DNA of 64,000 nt from Pseudolysinimonas_A sp049651805 (GTDB taxonomy: Bacteria > Actinomycetota > Actinomycetes > Actinomycetales > Microbacteriaceae): contig NZ_JBASCU010000053.1 of the NCBI RefSeq assembly GCF_049651805.1, positions 39,530 through 103,529 on the forward strand. The letters are read 5' to 3'. Position numbers and translations under genes: made by a program. Below, in pieces: positions 16,515 through 24,861 of the stretch; position 1 is the first letter of the stretch; each line of letters starts with the position of its first letter. Under the pieces are notes generated by a model. That model did not search any database, was not told the origin of the DNA, and worked only from the letters and a program-made list of their open reading frames with translations.

Positions 16515-17737
16515 GGCTCTGGACGGCTCTCGTCGGGTCGGTCGTCGAGGCGTGGTCCGAGGTGAAGGTGCACCGCACCCGCGTGCTGCTGAGCCTCATC
16601 GGGGTGGGCGTCGCGGTGGCAGCGCTCACCACGGTCGTGGCCGGAGGCGCGATCGCCACTCAGGTGCAGACCGAGCAGTCGGAACGCTGGGGCGGCCGGC
16701 CGGCCACCGTGTCGGTCAACGCCTACAACCCGGTCACCGGGATGCAGGCGACGGCGGAGCAGATGGCGCCGGCCATCGCCGGGGCAGCCGAACGTTATGG
16801 CATCGGTTACACCACGCGCAACGGCAATGGACCGCTGCAGGCGCAACTGCCCGACGGCGTGTACGGGATCAACGCACAACTCGTCGACCGCGCCTACGGC
16901 GTGATCCATCGCACCCGCCTTCAGGAGGGGGAGTGGTTCACCGAGCGCGACGTCGACCGGCTCGCGCCGCCGATCATCATCTCGAGCGACCTCTGGGCGA
17001 GACTCGGCTCTCCCGACCTGCGCGCCAACCCGACGATCGGGCTCGTGGCCGCCGAACGCACGATCGTGTCGGTTGTGACAGGCGTCTTCTCGTCGTCGCC
17101 CGACGCGCAGGGGATGGATCTCTCCGCGTATCTGCTCAACGACGACTACCTGGAGTTCGCGTCGGCCTCGGATCGTGCCAACCTCTACTACCAGTACGAG
17201 TTCTGGATTCCGCCTGAGGTGGCGACGGAGCTCACCGAGCGCCTTCGCCTCGACGTCGCGGGGACTCTCGGCGAGGGCTGGCAGGTCGATGCCTGGCGCC
17301 AGGACTACCTGGCACAGGGCGAGGACCCGCTCTTGCTGCTGAAGCTCGCCGTCGGGGGCGTTGCGGTCCTCGTGCTGCTTCTGGGGGCGTTGAGCCTGGT
17401 GAACATCGCCCTCGTGACGGTGCGTCATCGCATCCGCGAGATCGGCATCCGGCGCAGTTTCGGTGCGACCGCGGGTCGGGTGTTCTTCTCGGTCATGATG
17501 GAGAGCGTCGTCGCCACGGCCTTCGCCGGCGTCGTCGGAGTGCTCGTCGCGGTGCTGCTGGTGAAGAACCCGTGGGTCACGGCGTGGCTCGATGGCTACG
17601 TGCAGGACGTTCCCGCGTTCCCCGTCGAGGCTGCGGCCATCGGCTTGGTCGCGGCGACCGGTGTCGGGGCGCTCGCCGGGTTGCTTCCCGCGCTCGTCGC
17701 CGTGCGGGTGAAGGTCATCGACGCCATCCGATACTGA
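16511..17737 (+). CDS. ABC transporter permease, MacB/FtsX type
   Basis: This encodes a 408-residue permease. One N-terminal helix (about residues 22-46) is followed by a large extracellular MacB-like periplasmic-core domain (about 50-270) and three C-terminal helices that form an FtsX domain, with the conserved RHRIREIGIRRSFGATAGRVF segment between helices. The GTG start overlaps the ATPase stop codon (GTGA). With the adaptor and ATPase it makes a complete tripartite-like exporter, probably for a peptide, antibiotic or envelope component. Confidence 0.9.
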   Translation: MRLWTALVGSVVEAWSEVKVHRTRVLLSLIGVGVAVAALTTVVAGGAIATQVQTEQSERWGGRPATVSVNAYNPVTGMQATAEQMAPAIAGAAERYGIGYTTRNGNGPLQAQLPDGVYGINAQLVDRAYGVIHRTRLQEGEWFTERDVDRLAPPIIISSDLWARLGSPDLRANPTIGLVAAERTIVSVVTGVFSSSPDAQGMDLSAYLLNDDYLEFASASDRANLYYQYEFWIPPEVATELTERLRLDVAGTLGEGWQVDAWRQDYLAQGEDPLLLLKLAVGGVAVLVLLLGALSLVNIALVTVRHRIREIGIRRSFGATAGRVFFSVMMESVVATAFAGVVGVLVAVLLVKNPWVTAWLDGYVQDVPAFPVEAAAIGLVAATGVGALAGLLPALVAVRVKVIDAIRY

Positions 17738-17792
17738 CGCTCGACGGGTGTCGCTCCGCGACGGCGGCGTGACCCGCGGGTACCGTGACCGC

Positions 17793-20429
17793 ATGGCCAC
17801 GAGCACGGGGCGAACGAGCGCGCGTGCGCGCTCGACCTCTCGCGCGCGCTCGAACACATCAGCCGCGACGAAGCGTTACCCGAGGGGCAAGTCGCCCGCG
17901 AAGACCGAGGATCCCGGAGCGCTGACCAGCCTCTGGATGGGGCTGGCGCACCTGGTCGGCGGCGGCGCGCGGCTGTTCGGCAAGGAGACTCTCGCCCCCG
18001 ATGAGCGTCGCGACGGGGTGCCGTTCCTGCTCATCGTGCTCGCGATCGCCGGGGCGGTCGTCGAGTGGTTCAACCCGACGCACGAGGTCGCGATCGCGCT
18101 CGACGCGTACACCTTCGGTGGACTGTTCGGCCGGGTCGCGTTCGCCCTGCCCGTCATCATGCTGGTGTTCGCCGTCTGGCTGTTCCGGCATCCGTCGAGC
18201 GTTCACGACAACGGACGCCTCGGCGTCGGCCTCGTGTTGTTGCTCACGAGCGTGAGCGGGCTGAGCCACCTCTTCGGCGGTCAGCCGCAACCGGCCGACG
18301 GGGCGGTCGCGATGGCGCATGGTGGCGGCATCCTCGGCTGGATCGTCGCGCAGCCGTTCGTCACGATCGGCGCCGCCTGGCTCGCCGTGCCGCTCGCCGG
18401 CGGCCTCATGCTGCTGTCGCTCTTCATCCTCACGAAGACGCCGCCGAACCGCATCGGCCCGCGCCTCGGCGAGGCGTACAGCTATCTGTTCGGCGCCGAG
18501 CTGCCGGCCCGCGCCGCCAAGAGTCCCGCCGAGCAGCCCGAGCTCGGCTCGCTCACCGATCTCGGCTTCGAGCCCGAGGACCCGGCGTCGATGCCGTGGT
18601 GGCGTCGCAAGAAAGACGCCACCGGCGATCCGGCGTTCGACAGCCCCGTCGCGCGGGAACAGGTGACGGATGTCGTCCTGCCGCCGTCAGAAGTCAACCC
18701 GTTCGACCTGCTCGCAGAGCTGGACAAGGCCGAGGATGCCGTGCGCCGGTTCACCGGCGAGGTTCCGCCGAGTGGGCGGGGGCTTCAGGGCGACGGAGAG
18801 GTCTCGGTGCCGACCGAGTTGCCCGATCCCGAGCTTTCCGACCAGGGCCTGGCGCCGACCCGCCCGCCGGTCAACCGGCGTCCCTACCGACTGCCCGCGG
18901 CATCCAGTCTTCAGGCCGGCACGCCGCCGAAGACCCGCACCCCCGCGAACGACGAGACGATCGCCGCGATCACCGAGGTGCTCACCCAGTTCCAGGTCGA
19001 CGCCAAGGTCACCGGTTTCTCACGCGGGCCGAGCGTCACCCGCTACGAGATCGAGCTCGGCGTCGGGGTCAAGGTCGAACGCGTGACCGCACTCGCGAAG
19101 AACCTGTCGTACGCGGTCGCGTCGAACGAGGTGCAGATCCTCTCGCCGATCCCCGGTAAGAGCGCGATCGGCGTCGAGATCCCCAACAAGGATCGCGAGA
19201 TCGTGACCCTCGGCGACGTGCTGCGCTCCAGTGCCGCCGCGCGCTCGCAGCATCCGATGACGATCGGCCTCGGCAAAGACGTCGAGGGCGGGTTCGTCGT
19301 CGCGAACCTCGCGAAGATGCCGCACTTGCTCGTCGCCGGCTCGACCGGATCGGGGAAGTCGTCGTTCATCAACTCGATGATCACCTCGGTGCTGATGCGC
19401 GCGAAGCCCGCCGAGGTACGCATGGTGCTCATCGACCCGAAGCGCGTCGAACTCGCCGCGTACCAGGGGGTTCCGCACCTCATCACGCCGATCATCACGA
19501 ATCCGAAGAAGGCGGCCGAAGCGCTCGCCTGGGTCGTGAAAGAGATGGACATGCGCTACGACGACCTCGCGTCGTTCGGGTTCCGGCACATCGACGACTT
19601 CAACCGGGCGGTGCTATCGAACGAGATCGTGCTGCCGGTCGGGTCGCAACGCGTGCTGCAGCCCTACCCCTACCTGCTCGTCGTCGTCGACGAGCTCGCC
19701 GACCTCATGATGGTCGCCCCGCGGGATGTCGAAGACTCGATCGTGCGCATCACCCAGCTCGCGCGGGCATCCGGAATCCATCTCGTGCTCGCCACCCAGC
19801 GTCCCTCGGTGGATGTGGTGACGGGTCTCATCAAGGCGAACGTGCCGTCGCGGCTCGCGTTCGCGGTGTCGTCGATGACCGACAGCCGGGTCATCCTCGA
19901 CCAGCCCGGCGCCGACAAGCTGATCGGCCAGGGCGACGGGCTCTTCTTGCCGATGGGGGCGTCGAAGGCGATCCGCGTGCAGAGCTCCTGGGTCACCGAA
20001 GACGAGATCCACGCCGTCGTCGCGCACGTCACCGCGCAGGCCCGCCCGGAATACCGCGCCGACGTCGAAGCCGTCGCCGAGAAGCGGGAAGTCGACGGCG
20101 ACATCGGCGACGACCTCGAGATCCTGCTCCAGGCGGCCGAACTCGTCATCAACACCCAGTTCGGCTCGACGTCGATGCTCCAGCGCAAACTGCGGGTCGG
20201 CTTCGCCAAGGCCGGTCGCCTCATGGACCTGCTCGAATCCCGCGAGATCGTCGGGCCCAGTGAGGGTTCCAAGGCGCGCGACGTGCTCGTCACCGTCGAG
20301 CAGCTGCCCGAGGTCCTGGCCCGCTTGCGCGGCGCTCCCGCCCCGGCGGCTGGGGCTGCGGGCTCGGAGTATCCTGATGACGACGGCGGCTCGGACGGGG
20401 ACGCTTGGAGTCTGACCGGCAGGGAGTGA
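17793..20429 (+). CDS. ftsK: DNA translocase FtsK/SpoIIIE
   Basis: FtsK couples chromosome segregation to septation. The 878-residue protein has a basic N-terminus, four membrane helices (about residues 70-210), a linker, and the motor domain with Walker A GSTGSGKS at 516-523 and Walker B LLVVVDELADLMM. The C-terminal winged-helix gamma domain that reads KOPS-like DNA motifs is present (LLQAAELVINTQFGSTSMLQRKLRVGFAKAGRLMDLLE). I chose the ATG at 17793 because TACCGT lies six bases upstream, the leaderless spacing. An earlier start at 17748 adds no conserved sequence. Confidence 0.95.
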   Translation: MATSTGRTSARARSTSRARSNTSAATKRYPRGKSPAKTEDPGALTSLWMGLAHLVGGGARLFGKETLAPDERRDGVPFLLIVLAIAGAVVEWFNPTHEVAIALDAYTFGGLFGRVAFALPVIMLVFAVWLFRHPSSVHDNGRLGVGLVLLLTSVSGLSHLFGGQPQPADGAVAMAHGGGILGWIVAQPFVTIGAAWLAVPLAGGLMLLSLFILTKTPPNRIGPRLGEAYSYLFGAELPARAAKSPAEQPELGSLTDLGFEPEDPASMPWWRRKKDATGDPAFDSPVAREQVTDVVLPPSEVNPFDLLAELDKAEDAVRRFTGEVPPSGRGLQGDGEVSVPTELPDPELSDQGLAPTRPPVNRRPYRLPAASSLQAGTPPKTRTPANDETIAAITEVLTQFQVDAKVTGFSRGPSVTRYEIELGVGVKVERVTALAKNLSYAVASNEVQILSPIPGKSAIGVEIPNKDREIVTLGDVLRSSAAARSQHPMTIGLGKDVEGGFVVANLAKMPHLLVAGSTGSGKSSFINSMITSVLMRAKPAEVRMVLIDPKRVELAAYQGVPHLITPIITNPKKAAEALAWVVKEMDMRYDDLASFGFRHIDDFNRAVLSNEIVLPVGSQRVLQPYPYLLVVVDELADLMMVAPRDVEDSIVRITQLARASGIHLVLATQRPSVDVVTGLIKANVPSRLAFAVSSMTDSRVILDQPGADKLIGQGDGLFLPMGASKAIRVQSSWVTEDEIHAVVAHVTAQARPEYRADVEAVAEKREVDGDIGDDLEILLQAAELVINTQFGSTSMLQRKLRVGFAKAGRLMDLLESREIVGPSEGSKARDVLVTVEQLPEVLARLRGAPAPAAGAAGSEYPDDDGGSDGDAWSLTGRE

Positions 20430-20431
20430 CG

Positions 20432-21076
20432 ATGACTCTCGACGGACCACCGCCCGCGAGGGTCAACCCGATGCGCGGTCGTGTCGTGCGCGGCGGCGAA
20501 GGCACCGCCAGCGCCGGCAACCTCGCCAACATCATCACGGTGTTCCGGATGCTGCTGGCGCCCGTGTTCATCGTGCTGCTGCTGCTCGACGCGGGGCAAG
20601 ACGGGTACCTGCGCTACATCGCCGCCGGACTGTTCATCTTCGCGTCGGCGACCGACGGCGTCGACGGTTTCCTCGCGCGCCGCCGCAACCTCGTCACGGA
20701 CGCCGGCAAGCTGCTCGACCCGATCGCCGACAAGTTGCTCACCGGCGGCGCGCTCGTCGCCCTCAGCATCCTCGGCGAACTGCCCTGGTGGGTGACCGGA
20801 GTCATCCTGCTGCGCGAGGTCGGCATCACGGTGCTGCGGTTCGTCGCGCTGCGCGACCACGTGATCGCCGCGTCGATCCTCGGCAAGATCAAGACCTGGG
20901 TGCAGATCATCGCGATCTCCTTCGCGATCGTGCCGCTGTGGAACTTCTTCGGCGACACCATGCACGTCGTCAACGCCGTGCTGATGACCCTCGCCGTGAT
21001 CATCACGATCGTCAGCGGCATCGAGTACCTCTGGCAGGCCTACAAAGGTCGCCCCCGCCCGGAATCCGCCGGTTGA
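20432..21076 (+). CDS. pgsA: CDP-diacylglycerol-glycerol-3-phosphate 3-phosphatidyltransferase
   Basis: PgsA makes phosphatidylglycerol phosphate from CDP-diacylglycerol in the membrane. The 214-residue protein has the CDP-alcohol phosphatidyltransferase motif with its four Asp residues at 75-100 (DGVDGFLARR...GKLLDPIAD) and about five membrane helices. It follows ftsK by two bases. The stop codon TGA (21074-21076) lies inside a palindromic repeat, so the last residues may differ from relatives. Confidence 0.92.
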   Translation: MTLDGPPPARVNPMRGRVVRGGEGTASAGNLANIITVFRMLLAPVFIVLLLLDAGQDGYLRYIAAGLFIFASATDGVDGFLARRRNLVTDAGKLLDPIADKLLTGGALVALSILGELPWWVTGVILLREVGITVLRFVALRDHVIAASILGKIKTWVQIIAISFAIVPLWNFFGDTMHVVNAVLMTLAVIITIVSGIEYLWQAYKGRPRPESAG

Positions 21077-21103
21077 GCAGCCGCGAAGCGGCGTGTCGAA
21101 ACC
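21071..21103. repeat. Palindromic repeat between pgsA and cinA
   Basis: This 33-bp copy has GGTTGAGCAGC and GCGTGTCGAAACC arms around the inner palindrome CCGCGAAGCGG. It provides the pgsA stop codon and ends one base before the cinA start codon, filling the whole intergenic gap. It differs from the consensus by transitions in both arms at partly matching positions. Confidence 0.8.
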
Positions 21104-21104
21104 A

Positions 21105-21578
21105 ATGTCCGAGAGACTCGCGGAACGAATCATCCGCTCCCTGACCGCGCGGGGGCTCACCGTCGCCGTCGCCGAGTCACTCACCGGCGGATCGGTCGCC
21201 GCCGAACTCGTGTCGGTGCCCGGCGCATCGGCCGTCGTGCGCGGCGGGATCGTGGCGTACGCGACCGAACTCAAGCATGACCTGCTGGGGGTGGATGCCG
21301 GCCTCCTCGCGGCGGGAGGCCCCATCCAGGCGGCGGTCGCCGAACAGATGGCGTCGGGGGTGCGCCACCTGCTGCGGTCCGACGTGGGGCTCGCCACCAC
21401 CGGGGTCGCCGGTCCCGACCCGCAGGACGGGCATCTCCCCGGGGACGTGTGGATCGCGATCGCAACGGCCGACGCCGTGCGGTCGCTGCGCCTCGAACTG
21501 GGAGGTGACCGTGCGGCCATCCGCCGTGAGACCGTGGAAGCTGTGATCAGGCTGGCGCTCGAGTCCTTCCCGGAATAG
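21105..21578 (+). CDS. cinA: CinA family nicotinamide-nucleotide amidase
   Basis: This encodes a 157-residue stand-alone C-terminal CinA domain (PncC type), which deamidates nicotinamide mononucleotide. The family signatures AESLTGG (23-29) and TGVAGPDPQDGHLPGDVWIAIA are present. The N-terminal MoaB-like domain of full CinA is absent, as is usual for the gene between pgsA and clgR. I rejected the in-frame GTG at 21093 because it lies in a repeat; the ATG at 21105 gives the normal N-terminus. Confidence 0.9.
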   Translation: MSERLAERIIRSLTARGLTVAVAESLTGGSVAAELVSVPGASAVVRGGIVAYATELKHDLLGVDAGLLAAGGPIQAAVAEQMASGVRHLLRSDVGLATTGVAGPDPQDGHLPGDVWIAIATADAVRSLRLELGGDRAAIRRETVEAVIRLALESFPE

Positions 21579-21722
21579 ATGCCGTTTCGATCTCGTTACA
21601 GATCGTGTCGTCACAGGGATTCCTGAGGTGACGCGAATTAGAGTTCAGGTAGCCGGTGGAGTAACGTAGCCACCCCACCCGGAGCCCGAAACGGCCCCGC
21701 AGAGTTTGTGAAGGAGGACACC

Positions 21723-22052
21723 ATGGTTCTGGTCCGTCAGGAAATCGGTGACGTCCTCCGTGATTTCCGCCTTCAGAAGGCGATGACGTTGCGGCAGGTC
21801 GCCTCGCGGGCGAGCGTCGCACTCGGGTACCTCAGTGAGGTCGAGCGCGGTCAGAAAGAGGCGTCGAGTGAGATCCTCGCGTCGGTCGCCGACGCACTCG
21901 ACACCCCGATCTCGGTCATCATGCGCGAAGTGGGCGACCGGCTCGCCGTCGTCGAAGGCGTGTCGTTCGCCGACACCACGTTCGACCGCGTGCCCGATAC
22001 GCTGCCCGACGAGTTGGTCGCCGAGTTCGACGCCGACCTCGCCGTTCGCTGA
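21723..22052 (+). CDS. clgR: ClgR-like XRE-family transcriptional activator
   Basis: This encodes a 109-residue DNA-binding protein with a Cro/CI helix-turn-helix (LRQVASRASVALGYLSEVERGQKEASSEILASVADAL, about residues 20-58). Length, sequence and position after pgsA-cinA match ClgR, which in actinobacteria activates clp protease and stress genes. The ATG has a strong ribosome site (GAAGGAGGA, 5 bases away). The C-terminus LAVR is an ordinary non-degron end, so regulated proteolysis cannot be judged. The 144 bases upstream carry no operator I can identify with confidence. Confidence 0.88.
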   Translation: MVLVRQEIGDVLRDFRLQKAMTLRQVASRASVALGYLSEVERGQKEASSEILASVADALDTPISVIMREVGDRLAVVEGVSFADTTFDRVPDTLPDELVAEFDADLAVR

Positions 22053-22062
22053 GATCCCGCTT

Positions 22063-22287
22063 CTGAAGCTCAGCGAGTTCACCCGCGCCGTCTCTGACGA
22101 GTTCGGCGACTTCGGGCGAGTGTTGCTGCGCGACACCGTCGTGGTGGAGTTGGGAAACCGCACGCCCGAGCAGGCTCTCGCCGCCGGCATCCCCGCGCGT
22201 GAGGTCTGGGTCGCGCTGTGCCGGGTGCAGGAGGTTCCCGTCGAGCGCTGGCACGGCGCCGGCCTCCCCAAGCCCGCGCGCGGCTGA
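22063..22287 (+). CDS. DUF3046 family protein, apparent CTG start
   Basis: This encodes a 74-residue protein matching the small actinobacterial DUF3046 family, whose members usually begin with M-[KR]-L-S-E-F. Here the corresponding codons are CTG AAG CTC AGC GAG TTC, and there is no in-frame ATG, GTG or TTG nearby upstream; the frame only stays open by running through clgR. A CTG start at 22063 is therefore the simplest reading. The conserved tail PAREVWVALCRVQEVPVERWHGAGLPKP is intact. It follows clgR by ten bases and precedes the recA promoter, the usual position. Function is unknown. Confidence 0.8.
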   Translation: MKLSEFTRAVSDEFGDFGRVLLRDTVVVELGNRTPEQALAAGIPAREVWVALCRVQEVPVERWHGAGLPKPARG

Positions 22288-22321
22288 GTGGGCGATCCCG
22301 ACACGCCGCAGCTCGAACGTC

Positions 22322-22337
22322 TCGAACATTCGTTCGG
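22322..22337. promoter_or_regulatory. SOS box (LexA-binding site) upstream of recA
   Basis: TCGAACATTCGTTCGG matches the actinobacterial LexA operator TCGAACNNNNGTTCGA at all but the last of the twelve fixed positions. It lies about 207 bases before the recA start, so recA has a long leader or the promoter lies close to the box. Confidence 0.85.
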
Positions 22338-22543
22338 ATACGCGTAGTGTCCTTCACAGAGTCTTTCGAAGACGAGTTGTGAGCGTTCTGCCCGTCGGTC
22401 CCGGCCGATGTCGGACCCCGGGCGTAGCGTCGCACTCGTCGGACACCGACTAGCCCTGCCGTGAGGGCGCTGACCTTGCTTCACCGGTCAGCGAGAGAAC
22501 GGCAGCCGATGGGCGCACCGCATACGAACTGAAGGAGAACGCA

Positions 22544-23677
22544 ATGCCCAGTCCCGCAGACCGCGAGAAGGCCCTCGAGACCGCTCTCGCCCAAATCGAC
22601 CGTCAGTTCGGCAAAGGCTCGGTGATGCGGCTCGGCAGCGATGAGCGCGCGCCGGTCGCCGTCATCTCGACCGGCTCGATCGCCCTCGACGTCGCCCTCG
22701 GCATCGGCGGTATCCCGCGCGGCCGCATCGTCGAGATCTACGGCCCCGAGTCGTCGGGTAAGACGACGCTGACGTTGCACGCCATCGCGAACGCGCAGAA
22801 GGACGGCGGCATCGCGGCGTTCATCGACGCGGAGCACGCGCTCGACCCCGAGTACGCGAAGAAGCTCGGCGTCGACATCGACGCGCTGCTCGTGTCGCAG
22901 CCCGACACCGGGGAGCAGGCGCTCGAGATCGCCGACATGCTCGTGCGCTCCGGCTCGATCGACCTCATCGTCATCGACTCCGTTGCGGCACTCGTGCCGA
23001 AGGCCGAGATCGAGGGCGAGATGGGCGACAGTCACGTCGGCCTCCAGGCGCGACTGATGTCGCAGGCGCTGCGCAAGCTCGCCGGGGCGCTCAACCAGAC
23101 GCAGACCACGATGATCTTCATCAACCAGTTGCGCGAGAAGATCGGCGTGTTCTTCGGCAGCCCCGAGACCACCTCGGGCGGCAAGGCGCTCAAGTTCTAC
23201 GCGTCGGTGCGACTCGACATCCGCCGCATCGAGACCCTGAAAGACGGAACGGATGCCGTCGGCAACCGCACCCGTGTCAAGGTCGTCAAGAACAAGATGG
23301 CGCCGCCCTTCAAGCAGGCCGAGTTCGACATCCTCTACGGCATCGGCATCTCCCGCGAGGGCAGCCTGATCGACTACGGCGTCGAGCACGAGATCGTGCG
23401 CAAGTCGGGTGCCTGGTACACCTACGACGGCGACCAGCTCGGCCAGGGCAAAGAGAACGCCCGCTCGTTCCTGCTCGAGAACCCCGACATGGCCAACGAG
23501 ATCGAGACCAAGATCCTCGCCAAGCTCGGGATCGGTGCCGCAGGCAAGGCCGCAGCGGCCGAGGCTGCCGAAGCCTCGAACGTGGCGTCCATCGCCCCGT
23601 TGGCTGAGAAATCCGTGGCAGAGAAGGCCGCGGTTACCTCGGTCGAGCCCGTCGCCCTCAAGGCGTCGGGAGAGTAG
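22544..23677 (+). CDS. recA: Recombinase RecA
   Basis: RecA forms filaments on single-stranded DNA, drives homologous recombination and activates LexA self-cleavage. The 377-residue product has Walker A GPESSGKT at 67-74, the FIDAEHALD segment, and the L2-region FINQLREKIGVFFGSPETTSGG. There is no intein. The acidic/Ala-rich C-terminal tail (AEAAEASNVASIAPL) is longer than in E. coli. The ATG has AAGGAG upstream. recX follows after six bases, and an SOS box lies upstream. Confidence 0.97.
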   Translation: MPSPADREKALETALAQIDRQFGKGSVMRLGSDERAPVAVISTGSIALDVALGIGGIPRGRIVEIYGPESSGKTTLTLHAIANAQKDGGIAAFIDAEHALDPEYAKKLGVDIDALLVSQPDTGEQALEIADMLVRSGSIDLIVIDSVAALVPKAEIEGEMGDSHVGLQARLMSQALRKLAGALNQTQTTMIFINQLREKIGVFFGSPETTSGGKALKFYASVRLDIRRIETLKDGTDAVGNRTRVKVVKNKMAPPFKQAEFDILYGIGISREGSLIDYGVEHEIVRKSGAWYTYDGDQLGQGKENARSFLLENPDMANEIETKILAKLGIGAAGKAAAAEAAEASNVASIAPLAEKSVAEKAAVTSVEPVALKASGE

Positions 23678-23683
23678 GCCCCC

Positions 23684-24331
23684 ATGGAACGGCTCGACGA
23701 CGACGGCACGCTCGCGCGTGTCACCTACCTCCCCGGCGTAACGCCCCTCTTCGGCGCAACGCAGCCCGAGGCGGCTCCGGAAACCCCCCTTCCCGAGACG
23801 ACGTCGTCGAGCCGTTCCCCCTTCGCCGACCAACCCGCTGACGAACCGACACCGGGTGCGGCGCGTCACGTCTCCATCACCGCGCTCGCGCGCCGCGGGC
23901 TTTCCCGCCGCGAGCTGGAGCGTCACCTGCGCGACCGTGGGTTCGACGACGGCGAGATCGACGACGAGGTGGCGCGGCTCGAGCGCGACGGCTACGTCGA
24001 CGACATCGCGCTCGCGCAAAACCTCGTCGGAACCCTGCAGGAACGCAAAGGATTGGGGCGTTCAGCGATCGCCGCGGAACTCACCCGCAGACACCTCGCG
24101 CCCGCGGCCATCGAGTACGCGCTCGACCTCATCGACACGGGCGACGAGCTCTCTCGGGCTCGTGAGATCGCCGTCAAGCGCGCCGGTCAGCTTCGCCACG
24201 TCGACCGCGAGACGGCAGTGCGTCGGCTGAGCGCCTACCTCGCTCGCCGCGGCTATGGCGGCAGCACGATTCGCGCGGCCGTCGATCAGGCCCTGCCGTC
24301 GAAACCCGCGCGCGGTGTTGCATTCCGCTGA
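23684..24331 (+). CDS. recX: Regulatory protein RecX
   Basis: RecX binds and restrains RecA filaments. The 215-residue protein has the triple three-helix RecX repeats from about residue 60 (ALARRGLSRRELERHLRDRGFDDGEIDDEVARLERDGYVDDIALAQNLV). The first 60 residues are low-complexity Pro/Thr-rich and absent from many homologues. It lies six bases after recA, so it shares the SOS-controlled transcript. Confidence 0.92.
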   Translation: MERLDDDGTLARVTYLPGVTPLFGATQPEAAPETPLPETTSSSRSPFADQPADEPTPGAARHVSITALARRGLSRRELERHLRDRGFDDGEIDDEVARLERDGYVDDIALAQNLVGTLQERKGLGRSAIAAELTRRHLAPAAIEYALDLIDTGDELSRAREIAVKRAGQLRHVDRETAVRRLSAYLARRGYGGSTIRAAVDQALPSKPARGVAFR

Positions 24332-24358
24332 CCCCGCACCAGCGCTAAGGTGACCGTC

Positions 24359-24778
24359 ATGACCATTCGTCGCACTCTGGGAACCGCGTCCGCAACCCTC
24401 CTGCTGCTTGCCTCATTGACGGCATGCTTCGGGCTTCCTGGCCTCCCCGGCGGCAACACGGGCGGCAACACGGGCGGCGACACCGGTGGTGGCACCGGCA
24501 CGATCGACCTGACCGGAACCACCTGGAGCGGCGTTGACTCCGACGGCGACTCCTGGGGCATCGAATTCCAGGGCGACGGTACCATCGGCCTCGACTACAA
24601 CGACGAAGCGTACGACGACGCGAGCGACACCTGGACGATGAACGGCGACACGGTAGCGATCCACGTGGCGTTCACCGACGGTGACGTCGACATGAGCGGA
24701 GCGGTGGCCGAAGACTCGATCGACCTCGACGGCACGTACACCGGCGGCACGTTCACGCTCACCCTCACCCAGGATTAG
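24359..24778 (+). CDS. Putative secreted lipoprotein
   Basis: This encodes a 139-residue precursor with a signal peptide and lipobox LTAC, Cys23 being the lipidation site. It is followed by a Gly/Asn/Thr repeat linker (GGNTGGNTGGDTGGGTG) and an acidic, Asp-rich beta-strand domain (TTWSGVDSDGDSWGIEFQGDGTIGLDYNDEAYDDASDTWTM...). The DSDGDSW run resembles a calcium-binding loop, but the domain also looks like lipocalin-type small beta-barrels. TAAGGT is 7 bases before the ATG (leaderless spacing). Family and function are not recognised. Confidence 0.8.
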   Translation: MTIRRTLGTASATLLLLASLTACFGLPGLPGGNTGGNTGGDTGGGTGTIDLTGTTWSGVDSDGDSWGIEFQGDGTIGLDYNDEAYDDASDTWTMNGDTVAIHVAFTDGDVDMSGAVAEDSIDLDGTYTGGTFTLTLTQD

Positions 24779-24861
24779 ACGCGCGTTTTCGCAGGGGGCG
24801 GGCGGAGACGTCGGCCCTCTTCTGCGTCGGTACTCGGCGCAGCGCGCGTAGGATTTCGAGA

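Noticed and set aside
21093..21104. GTG at 21093 as the start of cinA
   Set aside because: It lies inside a palindromic repeat; the ATG at 21105 gives the normal family N-terminus.
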